Both the position numbers and the translations under genes were made by a program. A model generated the notes under the pieces. That model was given only the letters and a program-made list of their open reading frames with translations. It did not search any database and was not told where the DNA came from. From Bifidobacterium castoris (GTDB taxonomy: Bacteria > Actinomycetota > Actinomycetes > Actinomycetales > Bifidobacteriaceae): DNA of 64,000 nt. Where the stretch lies: positions 310,001 to 374,000 of the forward strand of contig NZ_QXGI01000001.1 of NCBI RefSeq assembly GCF_003952025.1, written 5' to 3'. This document shows positions 34,366 through 42,507 of this stretch, one piece after another. Positions within the stretch are counted from its first letter, which is position 1, and every line of letters starts with the position of its first letter.

Positions 34366-36822
34366 ATGACGAAACATACGCACACGCCCCGCATGCTGGC
34401 CGCCGCATCCATGGCCGCCGTCATGCTCGCCGGCGCCGCCACGCCGGCCATGGCCCACGAGGCGGCGGCCACGCCCACCGCCGAACCATCCGCGGGCGCG
34501 ACCGCCGCCCGCACAACCCTAGACGATACACAACGCGCACAGCTCGAACGGCTCGTCGAGGATACGCACTGGTGGGAGGACGAATCCGGATTCCCCCTCG
34601 ATACGGCCGCCGTCGACGATCTTTCCGAACGGCGCGAACGCATCCAGACCGTCCTCGACGGCGACGGCACGGACGACCCCGCACTGCTCGCCGCCGAAAC
34701 GCAGGACGCGCTCACCCGCCTACGCGCCCGCCTGCTCGACGACACGGGGCTCGGCGACGACATCACGGAACACGGCAGCCTCGACCCCGCCCTCTACACG
34801 CCGGACACGTGGGACGCGTACGACACGGCCGTCGCCGACGCCGCCGCCATGCGGGACACGTACGCGCGCACCACCAGGAACGAGGCGACGACGCTCCATG
34901 CGCGCATCGGCGCCCTTAGGGGCAAGCTCGCCACGGCCCGCGCCTACACGGCCGACGGCGCCGCCATGACCGCCACGGACGACGGCTGGCACGCGGACCT
35001 GCGTGTGGACGGGGGCGCACTGCCCGACACCGTCACCGTCACCAACGGCAACGGCGCCACCGTCGCCACCCTGCCCCTAAAGTCGCAGCGGTTCGAATCC
35101 GGCGACAAGCTGGGCGTCGGCGACCGGATCGGCGAATACTCGGGCACCGGCCGCGACGGCGCCAAGCTCACCGCCACCGTCCGCACGGCCGCAGGAGCAC
35201 AGACCACCGCCGCCCTCGACGACGGAGCCCCGGCGCCCCTCACCCGCGACGACACCGGCGAATACACCACCACCCTCACCGCCCCGCTCGGCACCGGCAG
35301 CGACTATTTCGGATGGGACACGGCACGCGCCGTCACCCTTTCGGACGGCACCACGCTCACCAATCCGACGGTCGGCGAATGCACCGCCCGGAACGAACCC
35401 CTGATGGAAGGACAGACCGCCCTCACTGGCTACATGTCGGCCAAGTGCACTGTCACCTACACGGGACGCGCCGCGGGCGGCGAAACCGTGAGGGTCGACG
35501 TGAACGCCACCCGCACCTACGCGCCGGCGCTGCGCCTCACCCTCACCGCCACCGGCGCGGACGGCAAGGAGACGACCATCTGGCAGAGCCCCATGGAAAG
35601 CGGACTGCGCATGAACGACGTCACCCTCCCCTCCCTCGGCTACGACAAGGTCGGCGACCGGTACCAGATCACCGCCGCCATCGCCGAGGCGACCGACCCG
35701 AACGTGCGCGACGTGACCGTACGCACCCGGCTCGGCGACAACGGCGCACGCCTGTTCGACGTGACCTTCACCGTCGACGAGATGAGCCGCGGCGAGGACG
35801 GCGCAACCACGATGAAACCGGTCACGCGCACCGTCACCGTCACCCAGCCGTTCGACGCGCCCCCGGCGAACAAACCCAACGGGCAGGCCGTACTCACCGG
35901 ATTCCTGGTCAACGGCAAACCCATGGACGGGTTCAGCGCGGACCGCACCGACTACGTCATCCGCGCCAAGCAGGGCGAAAAGGTCGTCGTCCCCCAGCAC
36001 GCCGACGACGTGACCGTCGCCACCGGCCCGTCCCGGCAGACCGCGTACACCACCGTCCAGACGTGGGACGTCACCGGCCCGGACGGGGCGCACAGCACCT
36101 ACACCGTCACCCTCATCCGCGACCATGACACACCCACCGCCGACGAGGCGTTCACCCCGCCGCAGCCGGCCGGCGCGTTCACCGACAAGGAGAACCCGTC
36201 CGAGACGAACACCGACCTGTACTCCGTCGGCTACACCGTAGACGGCAAGTACACGCCCGTCAACCGTGACAGCTTCACGATCCCGGAAGGCGGCGTCCTC
36301 TCCTGGGAGGCGTATGCGGGACAGGTGGTGCAGGCCACCGGCGAACGGGTCGAGGGCATGACGTGGCGCTACCGTCTGGGCGTGCTCGCCGCCGACCAGA
36401 GCACGTATGCGGAACGGACGGTCACCGTCACCTACCTCACCGCCGCCACCCACAAGGCCCAGCTCGACAACATCCGCGTCGACGGCGCCGACATGCCCGC
36501 ATTCGACCCGGAGCGGACCGAATACACGGTTGGTGTGGAGAATCCGGAACGCTACACCGTCACCCCCGTGTTCGACAAGCAGTCGGGCATGAGCGTCACC
36601 GTCGACAAGAGCAGTGAACGCGCGATCCTCACGGCCGTGTCCGCCGATGGTCTGACGCGACGCGTCTACACGGTGCGGATCGTGCAGGCCACGGAGACGG
36701 GTGCGGGCACGGACATGCTGGCGGAGACGGGCACGGCCGCGGGCGCCGCCGCGGGGGCCTCCCTCCTGGCCGCCCTCGCCGGCATCGCCCTGCTGGCCAC
36801 GCGCCGCCGCCGCGCACGCTGA
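34366..36822 (+). CDS. Sortase-anchored surface protein (LAETG)
   Basis: 818 residues. A signal peptide (MLAAASMAAVMLAGAATPAMA, cleavage probably after AMA) is followed by a helical N-terminal part (about 35-200), then beta-rich modules. Two C-terminal modules share the pattern 'v-G-x-x-M-x-x-F-x-x-x-R-T-(D/E)-Y' typical of Ig/cadherin-like surface repeats. The C-terminus has LAETG, a hydrophobic helix and RRRRAR, a cell-wall sorting signal of the LAXTG type used by class E sortases in high-GC actinobacteria. It may be an adhesin that holds mating cells together. GAGGAG precedes the ATG at 34366. Confidence 0.8.
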   Translation: MTKHTHTPRMLAAASMAAVMLAGAATPAMAHEAAATPTAEPSAGATAARTTLDDTQRAQLERLVEDTHWWEDESGFPLDTAAVDDLSERRERIQTVLDGDGTDDPALLAAETQDALTRLRARLLDDTGLGDDITEHGSLDPALYTPDTWDAYDTAVADAAAMRDTYARTTRNEATTLHARIGALRGKLATARAYTADGAAMTATDDGWHADLRVDGGALPDTVTVTNGNGATVATLPLKSQRFESGDKLGVGDRIGEYSGTGRDGAKLTATVRTAAGAQTTAALDDGAPAPLTRDDTGEYTTTLTAPLGTGSDYFGWDTARAVTLSDGTTLTNPTVGECTARNEPLMEGQTALTGYMSAKCTVTYTGRAAGGETVRVDVNATRTYAPALRLTLTATGADGKETTIWQSPMESGLRMNDVTLPSLGYDKVGDRYQITAAIAEATDPNVRDVTVRTRLGDNGARLFDVTFTVDEMSRGEDGATTMKPVTRTVTVTQPFDAPPANKPNGQAVLTGFLVNGKPMDGFSADRTDYVIRAKQGEKVVVPQHADDVTVATGPSRQTAYTTVQTWDVTGPDGAHSTYTVTLIRDHDTPTADEAFTPPQPAGAFTDKENPSETNTDLYSVGYTVDGKYTPVNRDSFTIPEGGVLSWEAYAGQVVQATGERVEGMTWRYRLGVLAADQSTYAERTVTVTYLTAATHKAQLDNIRVDGADMPAFDPERTEYTVGVENPERYTVTPVFDKQSGMSVTVDKSSERAILTAVSADGLTRRVYTVRIVQATETGAGTDMLAETGTAAGAAAGASLLAALAGIALLATRRRRAR

Positions 36823-36831
36823 CCCTGTGCA

Positions 36832-36902
36832 CGCCCAACACGTCAGGGGCGTCGCATACGGATGGGTATCCCCCGTATGCGACACCCCTGACGTGTTGGG
36901 CG
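36832..36902. terminator. 30-bp inverted repeat between convergent genes
   Basis: Arms of 30 bases (36832-36861 and 36873-36902) match except for one position. It lies between the stop of the surface-protein gene and the stop of the convergent gene at 36907, so it should terminate from both sides. The right arm contains CCCCTGACGTGTTGG, which closely matches a conserved piece of the repeat array at 19.5-20.8 kb. Confidence 0.75.
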
Positions 36903-36906
36903 CCCC

Positions 36907-37203
36907 TTATGAATCCTCCCGCCGCGGGGCGTGCAGCCTTCCGGTGGACAGTCCGGCGTCGCGGGCGCCCATCATGCCGGCCGCGGCCATGCGCAGGCCG
37001 CCGGCCAGACCCTCCCCGTCGTCGAGACGGCCGACGACGCGGAACGCGGCGCGCAGACGCCGCTGATCGTCCGGGCTCAGCCGTTCCAGGATACGGCTGG
37101 CCTGTTCAAGGATCCTGTAATCGTCGCTGCAGGCGGCGTAGAGGGCGAACAGGCTCTCCATGTCCATATCCTCCAGCCGCGCACCCCTGTCGTTCATCAT
37201 CAT
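36907..37203 (-). CDS. Small helical hypothetical protein (98 aa)
   Basis: Mostly helical, with LFALYAACSDDYRILEQASR and LERLSPDDQRRLRAAF. No family recognised. The start is the first of three Met codons at 37203, set by the GCATAC motif whose end lies 9 bases upstream. The sequence from GGACGCATACGG to the ATG is nearly the same as in the divergent promoter at 38.2 kb. Confidence 0.5.
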   Translation of the reverse strand: MMMNDRGARLEDMDMESLFALYAACSDDYRILEQASRILERLSPDDQRRLRAAFRVVGRLDDGEGLAGGLRMAAAGMMGARDAGLSTGRLHAPRREDS

Positions 37204-37212
37204 GACGTCCCC

Positions 37213-37218
37213 GTATGC
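37213..37218 (-). promoter_or_regulatory. Element promoter motif (GCATAC)
   Basis: GCATAC on the minus strand, preceded by GGAC and ending 9 bases before the ATG at 37203. It lies just inside the upstream coding sequence end (stop at 37230). Confidence 0.5.
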
Positions 37219-37229
37219 GTCCGGCGACG

Positions 37230-38225
37230 CTAGTCGTAGAGCGCACCCGTGTCGAAACCCGACGGGAGCCGCCACCCGTCCAGATCGGGGAACCCGAACC
37301 CGGCGGCCATCGCCTCCAGGCCGGCGCGCGCCCAGTCATGCCGCGCCCGCGGCGGCGAACCCGGCTCGGGATGCCACCCGTCCACGGCCGTCAACGTTTC
37401 GGCCCACGCGCGCAGCTCGGCGGCATGCTGACGCGGCCGCCCCTCGCACAATGCGGACACGGCGTTGAGGATCCCGTCGGTGCGTGACGCGTTCACCCAC
37501 ACGACATGCGTATCGCGGCACGTGTCGTGCGCCAACGCCCGATCCCAGCGTCGCACCTTGCGTTCCAGCCCCATGTTCGCGGACGCGGTGAGTTCGACGC
37601 ACACGCGCGCATCCTGACCTATGAGGATGAGGTCGGGGCCGCCGGAACCCATCGCCGGATCACGGGTGAGCATGTCGAAACGGCCGTACGCCTCGCCTGC
37701 GGTGCGCCATCCGGCCCGGCGGGCGCGGATGGACAGGTCGGTGCAGATGAGGTTGTGCCGATCATACTGGCGTACGCCGCGCAGATTGCCCGGCCCCACG
37801 GCCGCGATCTGCACCGGGTTGGCGCCGAGCCGGGCGAGCCGGGTCTCGATGCGGTCGTGGACGGGAAGACGGACCGCCATCCACGGCGCGGTCGACGGCG
37901 TGACGCGGGCGCGCCCGTCCGGATCCATGGGGAATCCCGCGTCGATGAGACGTAGCGCCGCCATTGACCGCCAGAACATGGCATGAGGCCTGCCGGGGAT
38001 GCGCGCGTCCAGCCGGTGCAGCTGCCCCGTCTCGCAGGTGCGGTGGGCGTGGATGAGCGCCAACGCGCGCAACGTGAGCGGCAGCCGGTCGGCAAGCAGC
38101 CGCCCGGCCCGCCCCTCATCGGCCAGCCATGCGGGCGAGGACCCCAACGTGGAGTCCCACCAGTTGAGGATGGGGCCCATCACCCACCACCGGTCATCCA
38201 TCGGATCGAAAACGCATGCGCTCAT
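37230..38225 (-). CDS. Replication-relaxation-like protein (winged helix + nuclease-like fold)
   Basis: 331 residues. The N-terminal ~120 residues read as a winged helix (LPLTLRALALIHAHRTCETGQ...). The middle contains GGPDLILIGQDARVCVELTA followed by a helix LERKVRRWDRAL, the layout of a PD-(D/E)XK-like fold with the usual Lys replaced by Thr. Replic_Relax-family proteins of Gram-positive mobile elements combine these parts and are tied to replication or relaxation. The start at 38225 is set by the 9-base distance to the GCATAC motif; an ATG at 38246 is also in frame but falls inside the promoter. Confidence 0.5.
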   Translation of the reverse strand: MSACVFDPMDDRWWVMGPILNWWDSTLGSSPAWLADEGRAGRLLADRLPLTLRALALIHAHRTCETGQLHRLDARIPGRPHAMFWRSMAALRLIDAGFPMDPDGRARVTPSTAPWMAVRLPVHDRIETRLARLGANPVQIAAVGPGNLRGVRQYDRHNLICTDLSIRARRAGWRTAGEAYGRFDMLTRDPAMGSGGPDLILIGQDARVCVELTASANMGLERKVRRWDRALAHDTCRDTHVVWVNASRTDGILNAVSALCEGRPRQHAAELRAWAETLTAVDGWHPEPGSPPRARHDWARAGLEAMAAGFGFPDLDGWRLPSGFDTGALYD

Positions 38226-38276
38226 GACGTTCCCGTATGCGTCCACTCTCCGGACGCATACGGGAACGTCATGAGC
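38220..38276. promoter_or_regulatory. Perfect 25-bp inverted repeat forming a divergent leaderless promoter
   Basis: Arms at 38220-38244 and 38252-38276 are exact reverse complements and include, on both sides, GGACGCATACGGGAACGTC followed at once by ATGAGC. Each GCATAC ends 9 bases before its ATG (38225 minus, 38271 plus). Both genes therefore share identical promoters and start regions. Confidence 0.7.
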
Positions 38277-38645
38277 AACGACAAGGATAAGGACACGCCG
38301 ACGGTGCGGCGCGCATGGCGCGCCCTGCGTTCATGGATGCGGCGGCCCAACGTGCGGCTCATGGCGAAGACGGTCGCCCTGTGCGTGCTGGCCGTGGCCA
38401 CAAGCCCGTGGTGGGTGGCGTTGTACAGGATCCTCCTGTACGGCGCCGCCATGGACCAGGCCATCATCCTCTGCTCCGTGTTCATCATCGGACGCATCAT
38501 CATCGCCCGACGCCGCTGGCGCCGCGGCGACGCCGCGGACGCGGACGGCGGCCCTGACGAAAGGAGACCCCATGGGAGTACGCGCAACGGCGGCGGCAAC
38601 GGGAAGACGCGGCGCCCCCACGCCGGCGGCAAACGCCGCCGATAA
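38271..38645 (+). CDS. Small membrane protein (124 aa)
   Basis: A charged N-terminus (MSNDKDKDTPTVRRAWR), two hydrophobic helices (about residues 31-56 and 59-77), then a very basic Gly-rich tail (RRPHAGGKRRR) likely to bind nucleic acid or acidic lipids. The start is fixed by the inverted promoter. It overlaps the next small gene out of frame by 74 bases. Function not recognised. Confidence 0.5.
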   Translation: MSNDKDKDTPTVRRAWRALRSWMRRPNVRLMAKTVALCVLAVATSPWWVALYRILLYGAAMDQAIILCSVFIIGRIIIARRRWRRGDAADADGGPDERRPHGSTRNGGGNGKTRRPHAGGKRRR

Positions 38646-38754
38646 GAATCCACCCCTGTGCTACCGTGACGGACGGCCCACCATGGCGAGCCGCATACGC
38701 ATCCGCCTGTTCAGCGAACAGGCCCGCGCGTATGCGGCCCGCACGGCCCAATGA
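38572..38754 (+). CDS. Small basic hypothetical protein (60 aa)
   Basis: Starts within the end of the preceding gene in another frame, with a strong GAAAGGAG 5 bases before the ATG at 38572. The C-terminal half (ASRIRIRLFSEQARAYAART) is basic and helical. No family recognised. Confidence 0.4.
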   Translation: MGVRATAAATGRRGAPTPAANAADKNPPLCYRDGRPTMASRIRIRLFSEQARAYAARTAQ

Positions 38755-38809
38755 CGGGGACGGTGCGGGCGCAGGAAGGCAAAACCGTTGCGACCGCACC
38801 ATCCCCACA

Positions 38810-39160
38810 TCATAATTCCGTCTCAAGGTCGAACAACGCCTTCTGATACGGGAAGGACAACGCTCCGAGGATACGACGCGCCTCCTCGTTGTCGATCACG
38901 CCCTCCCTGTACAGGCGCATGATCTTCTCCATGATGTTGACGGATATGCACTGGGCGAGCATCATCACCCGGCCGCGCGCATCCTCATCCGCCAGCCTGC
39001 CCATCGTGTCATCCGACACGTAACCATGGTATCGGCTGGTCCCATCCTCCATCTCCACCCTGACCGTTTCCGCCAGCGGCCAGTTCTCCCCATCCATGCC
39101 GATCGTGAGGATTCCGGTCTCCTTGAATACTCCCTGCGGTTCCTGTGCCCTGCCGTTCAT
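38810..39160 (-). CDS. Hypothetical protein (116 aa)
   Basis: Begins MNGRAQEPQGVFKETGIL and has an N-terminal beta-rich part and helical C-terminal part (NIMEKIMRLYREGVIDNEEA). GGAGG lies 6 bases before the ATG at 39160; an in-frame ATG at 39172 would overlap that site. Less GC-rich than its neighbours. No family recognised. Confidence 0.5.
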   Translation of the reverse strand: MNGRAQEPQGVFKETGILTIGMDGENWPLAETVRVEMEDGTSRYHGYVSDDTMGRLADEDARGRVMMLAQCISVNIMEKIMRLYREGVIDNEEARRILGALSFPYQKALFDLETEL

Positions 39161-39337
39161 GATGTCCTCCATTGCGGTGCCCGTCGCCGTACGGCCATCC
39201 CGTACGGTTCATACACCCGCACCATGCGTCCTCATCCCCGGCGGGTCGCCCCGTCGGAAGGTGCTACGGTAGGGCCATAACCCCGCCCCGTGCGACGGAC
39301 GCGCCATACGGGGCGGCATGACGGGATGGAGGCCACC

Positions 39338-40024
39338 ATGAGCTGCATCTACATTCTCACCAACCCCAGCTTCCCCGAATGGGTGAAAATCGGCTACGCC
39401 ACCAACGTGGACGAGCGGGTGGGCCAGCTCAACGCGTCTACGGCGGTGCCGTTCGCATTCCGCATATACGCCACATACGACGTGTCCCGAAGCAACGTGG
39501 ACAAGCGGTTGCATCACCTCATCGACGCGCTCAACCCCGATCTGCGCAGCATAGATGAGGTGCACGGGCACAGCCGCAGGCGTGAATTCTACGCAATGGA
39601 CGCGGAGGACGCGTACCGGCTCCTCGAGGACATCGCCACGATCACGGACACGACGGATCGGCTGCACCGTTTCGAAGCGGACGCGGAGCAGCGTGAGGAC
39701 GAACAGGAGGCGGAGGAGGCGCGCACGCGGCGTACCCCGTTCCGTTTCGACATGGTCGGTCTCACCGCCGGCGAAACGATCACGTTCATCCACGACGAGA
39801 GCATCCAGATCGTCATCGCCGACAATGCGCATGTCGAATACGAGGGCGACCTGTGGACGCTCAGCGCTCTGGCACGCACCCTCGTCGGCACCTCCTCACC
39901 ATTGCAGGGGCCGGCGTATTTCACCTACGGCGGCGAAACGCTCAAACACATGCGGGTCCGGTACGAACACGACCCGTCCCTTCTGGAGGATACGGCGCGG
40001 ACGCCGGGAACCGTCGGCGCGTAG
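39338..40024 (+). CDS. GIY-YIG (T5orf172-like) nuclease with DUF4357-like C-terminus
   Basis: 228 residues. The N-terminal SCIYILTNPSFPEWVKIGYA gives the YI...KIG core of a GIY-YIG/T5orf172 domain, followed by a conserved Glu in RREFYAMD. The C-terminal ~75 residues (GLTAGETITF... LWTLSALARTLVG...GPAYFTYGGETL) resemble the DUF4357/RAMA-type modules found behind such nucleases and in restriction systems. Start chosen at 39338, with GGAGG 6 bases upstream, over an ATG at 39326. It may be a DNA-defence or homing-type nuclease. Confidence 0.75.
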   Translation: MSCIYILTNPSFPEWVKIGYATNVDERVGQLNASTAVPFAFRIYATYDVSRSNVDKRLHHLIDALNPDLRSIDEVHGHSRRREFYAMDAEDAYRLLEDIATITDTTDRLHRFEADAEQREDEQEAEEARTRRTPFRFDMVGLTAGETITFIHDESIQIVIADNAHVEYEGDLWTLSALARTLVGTSSPLQGPAYFTYGGETLKHMRVRYEHDPSLLEDTARTPGTVGA

Positions 40025-40031
40025 ATGAACG

Positions 40032-40997
40032 CTACGGCCGGGAGCCGGCCACGCAGGACGCCAGGTATGTGACCGTCTGCTGCTTCTCACGCGCCGTCAT
40101 CGTCAGACCCCAGTCGTGTTTGATCCGTGCGCGTTTCGCCATGTAGTCGCACCGGTAGGCCTGGTTGTCGGGCAGCCAGATGTCGGGGGCGGTCGTATTG
40201 GACCCGGTCCGGTAGCGTCCGGTGCCGGCCATGTCAAGGCCGGCGCCTTTCGCCATGTTGGCCGGACCGTCCACGGCGAGCAGCACATCCGGGGAGTTGG
40301 CGTAGGCGACGCGTCGATCCTGCCCCCAGTCGCGTGCGCCGGACGCCCACGCGTCGTAGAGGGCGACCACATGGTCGATCTGGACCTTCCCGGACGTGGA
40401 CCGTCCACGCTTGAACCCTATGGTCTGGCCCGTGTACGGATCGTCAAGCGTGCCCGTGGTGACATGGCAGTCACGGTCGCGTGCCACGTCGGCGAGGTCG
40501 CGGGCGAGGATGGTGTCGCGGATGGTCGCCTTGCCGCAGCCGGCCTGCGCCCAGCCGTCGCCGAACTTGGACTCACGGTCGTAGCCGCCCGGTCTCGCCG
40601 CCGCCACTCTCACTCCGTCCAGGGCGTCGAGCGCGTCCTTCCATCCCGCCGCCGTGTCGGATACGCCGGCCGCCCCGTCCCCGGACGATCCCGAACCGTC
40701 CGGGCGCGGCGTCTCCCCCGCCGCCGGGCTTGGGGTCGTCGCATCCGGGGACGGGGCGGCGGCCGTATCCGACTTGTCCGTGTTGCGGTCCAAGGTAAGG
40801 CCGGGCCTGTCCGTGTTGCGTTCCGGCATCGTGTCATCCCGTGTGAACAGGTCGCCGATGGCCACATCCGGGTTTCCGATGCCCGTCTGTTCGGACAATG
40901 CGCGCCATCCGCCCGACTGGACGAGGACGATGAGGAGGATGATGACGAGGAACATGGTGAGGAGCGTGCCCCCGACCCCGCCCCGGCCCGGCCTCAT
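40032..40997 (-). CDS. Exported HNH nuclease (DUF1524/GmrSD-C-like)
   Basis: 321 residues. One N-terminal membrane helix (TLLTMFLVIILLIVLVQSG), a low-complexity Pro/Asp/Thr spacer (about 60-100), then a nuclease: GKVQIDHVVALYDAW with the catalytic DH, NLLAV-like LLAVDGPANMAKG, WLPDN and YMAKRARIKHDWGL. This matches extracellular HNH nucleases of actinobacteria. Its ATG at 40997 overlaps the previous stop (ATGA). It could act on DNA at the cell surface during mating or compete with free DNA uptake. Confidence 0.75.
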   Translation of the reverse strand: MRPGRGGVGGTLLTMFLVIILLIVLVQSGGWRALSEQTGIGNPDVAIGDLFTRDDTMPERNTDRPGLTLDRNTDKSDTAAAPSPDATTPSPAAGETPRPDGSGSSGDGAAGVSDTAAGWKDALDALDGVRVAAARPGGYDRESKFGDGWAQAGCGKATIRDTILARDLADVARDRDCHVTTGTLDDPYTGQTIGFKRGRSTSGKVQIDHVVALYDAWASGARDWGQDRRVAYANSPDVLLAVDGPANMAKGAGLDMAGTGRYRTGSNTTAPDIWLPDNQAYRCDYMAKRARIKHDWGLTMTAREKQQTVTYLASCVAGSRP

Positions 40998-41302
40998 GCC
41001 GCACCCTCCGCGGGAAGGAACGGGGCCTGCACCAGATCGTTGAGCCAGCCGAGGATCGTGGAGCCGCCGCCCGCATCCCAATGCAGGCCGAGTGCGCCGA
41101 GCACGCCGATGAGGAGGATGACGAGAAGGATGGCGGCGGCGGCGCGCACGGCGTAGCGCACGTATCCCATGGTGCGGCCCATGGCGACGCCCGCCAGGAC
41201 GGCCACGACGAGGATGAACGCCAGGACCATCAGGGAGTCGACGCTTAGGATGTTCGCCCAGAATGCGCGCCATGCCACAACAAGAACGTCCTTGAGGCTC
41301 AT
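40994..41302 (-). CDS. Small two-helix membrane protein (102 aa)
   Basis: Hydrophobic helices at about residues 22-41 and 50-72 (AAAAILLVILLIGVLGALGL), with short ends. GGGGGAGG lies directly before the ATG at 41302; the element motif (CTATGC, 41363-41368) is upstream. It is translationally coupled to the exported HNH nuclease, so it may help localise or inhibit that enzyme. Confidence 0.55.
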   Translation of the reverse strand: MSLKDVLVVAWRAFWANILSVDSLMVLAFILVVAVLAGVAMGRTMGYVRYAVRAAAAILLVILLIGVLGALGLHWDAGGGSTILGWLNDLVQAPFLPAEGAA

Positions 41303-41362
41303 GTCCTCCCCCTTTTCCGTCAACCGGGCCGTCCGACGGGGACGGCCGTACCTGGCATGCGC

Positions 41363-41399
41363 CTATGCGCCCGCCCGCCATGGGCGCCGGCCGGCATAG
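41363..41399. promoter_or_regulatory. Divergent element promoter
   Basis: CTATGC at 41363-41368 and GCATAG at 41394-41399, serving the membrane protein/HNH operon (minus) and the small gene at 41439 (plus), both with leaders. Confidence 0.5.
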
Positions 41400-41438
41400 C
41401 GGCCCGGAGGAAGACACGGCCAACATGAAGGAGCATTC

Positions 41439-41714
41439 ATGGCGGACAGGGACGACACCGTCAGCGACATCCGACTCGACATCGCCCGCCACTGGCTGGA
41501 CCGCGGCGAGGACACGGACACCATCATCCGTCTCCTGCACATCCCCGCCGAGACGGTCATCCGGCTCGCCGCGGAACGCCCATCCCGGGAACCCAGCCGG
41601 GGCACGGCTCCAACAGGATCCGCTTATACGCTTTTCTCCCGTGCACACGCGCAGCCGGCCAGCCCTCCGCGCCCGAGACGGCCACGGGCCGCCAGCCGCG
41701 CGGCCACATCGTGA
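41439..41714 (+). CDS. Small hypothetical protein (91 aa), antisense overlap with a methylase
   Basis: The first ~50 residues look like a real helical domain (IRLDIARHWLDRGEDTDTII). The last ~40, rich in Pro/Arg/Ala, lie antisense to the end of the methyltransferase gene and may be a readthrough tail. AAGGAG precedes the ATG at 41439 and GCATAG lies upstream. Function unknown. Confidence 0.4.
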   Translation: MADRDDTVSDIRLDIARHWLDRGEDTDTIIRLLHIPAETVIRLAAERPSREPSRGTAPTGSAYTLFSRAHAQPASPPRPRRPRAASRAATS

Positions 41715-42507
41715 ACACCCCCACCGACGCGGCCACCATGCCGTCATGGCCGCCGGGAATCAGCGCGCGCCGGTCGGCGACCGGCACGGCCGGATCGTCC
41801 AGAAGCGGCAGCATGGACGGGTCGCCAGGCTCCGGGTCGAACACGTCCCCCTCCATGGGGCCGGGCAGGTTGGTGAGCCATCCGCACGGGGAGACCCGCA
41901 CCAGCTGACAGCCGTCCACGTCGCGACGTGTCGCGCACGCATCCACGTCGCCCGACGGGTGACGGAACCACAACCCCCCGTTGCCGCCCGTGCATCGCAG
42001 CAGTCCGGCGCGGAACAGGGGGAACACGCTCCGGTAGGCCAGACACATCGGATTCGCAATAATCAGGAACCCCGTCCGCGAGGCGACCAGCCGCGGCACA
42101 TAATCCTTCAGACGGCTGAACGGCGGATTGCCGACCACCACGTCCGCGGCCGTCAGCTCCCGCAGTCCGGAGGGTGAATCGAATCCGCCCGCATCCCCCG
42201 TCGGCTCGCATGAGACATGGCGCCCGTCATAGCGGAACACGCGGCCGCCGCCGTCCGCGTCGGCGAACAGCGTATCCGCCGACGGGTCGAAACGCAGACT
42301 CGTGAGCGAGCGCAGACCCCACTGCGTGAACCGTTCGCACAGGATCGTCCAGAACGCGGACGTGTCCCCGTCATTCGTGTTGAGCAGCACGTGCGCGCCA
42401 CGCAGCCGGTCCGCGTACCGTTGCAGCATCGGCTCCGCCGTGCCGGCGGGCGTGTGGAACTCGTCGTCGCCGCGCCGTTGCGCGAACCCCAGGTCGATGC
42501 GGCTCAC
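41557..42507 (-). CDS. EcoRI-methylase-family adenine methyltransferase, divergent copy
   Basis: 316 residues. The opening GDDEFHTPAGTAEPMLQRY matches the DE(F/W)YT entry of M.EcoRI-family enzymes. The catalytic motif IV is VVVGNPPFSRLKDYVPRL, then LIIANPMCLAYRSVFPLF. It is a paralogue of the enzyme at 43518-44384 but more diverged, and lacks the full C-terminal VPITFLD motif. It should methylate adenine in DNA; the site is unknown. The GTG at 42507 overlaps the stop of the DivIVA-like gene (GTGA). Confidence 0.75.
   Translation of the reverse strand: MSRIDLGFAQRRGDDEFHTPAGTAEPMLQRYADRLRGAHVLLNTNDGDTSAFWTILCERFTQWGLRSLTSLRFDPSADTLFADADGGGRVFRYDGRHVSCEPTGDAGGFDSPSGLRELTAADVVVGNPPFSRLKDYVPRLVASRTGFLIIANPMCLAYRSVFPLFRAGLLRCTGGNGGLWFRHPSGDVDACATRRDVDGCQLVRVSPCGWLTNLPGPMEGDVFDPEPGDPSMLPLLDDPAVPVADRRALIPGGHDGMVAASVGVFTMWPRGWRPVAVSGAEGWPAARVHGRKAYKRILLEPCPGWVPGMGVPRRAG

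Noticed and set aside
35077-36885. A 602-codon minus-strand frame opposite the surface protein
   Set aside because: Shadow; the plus-strand product has a signal peptide and sorting signal.
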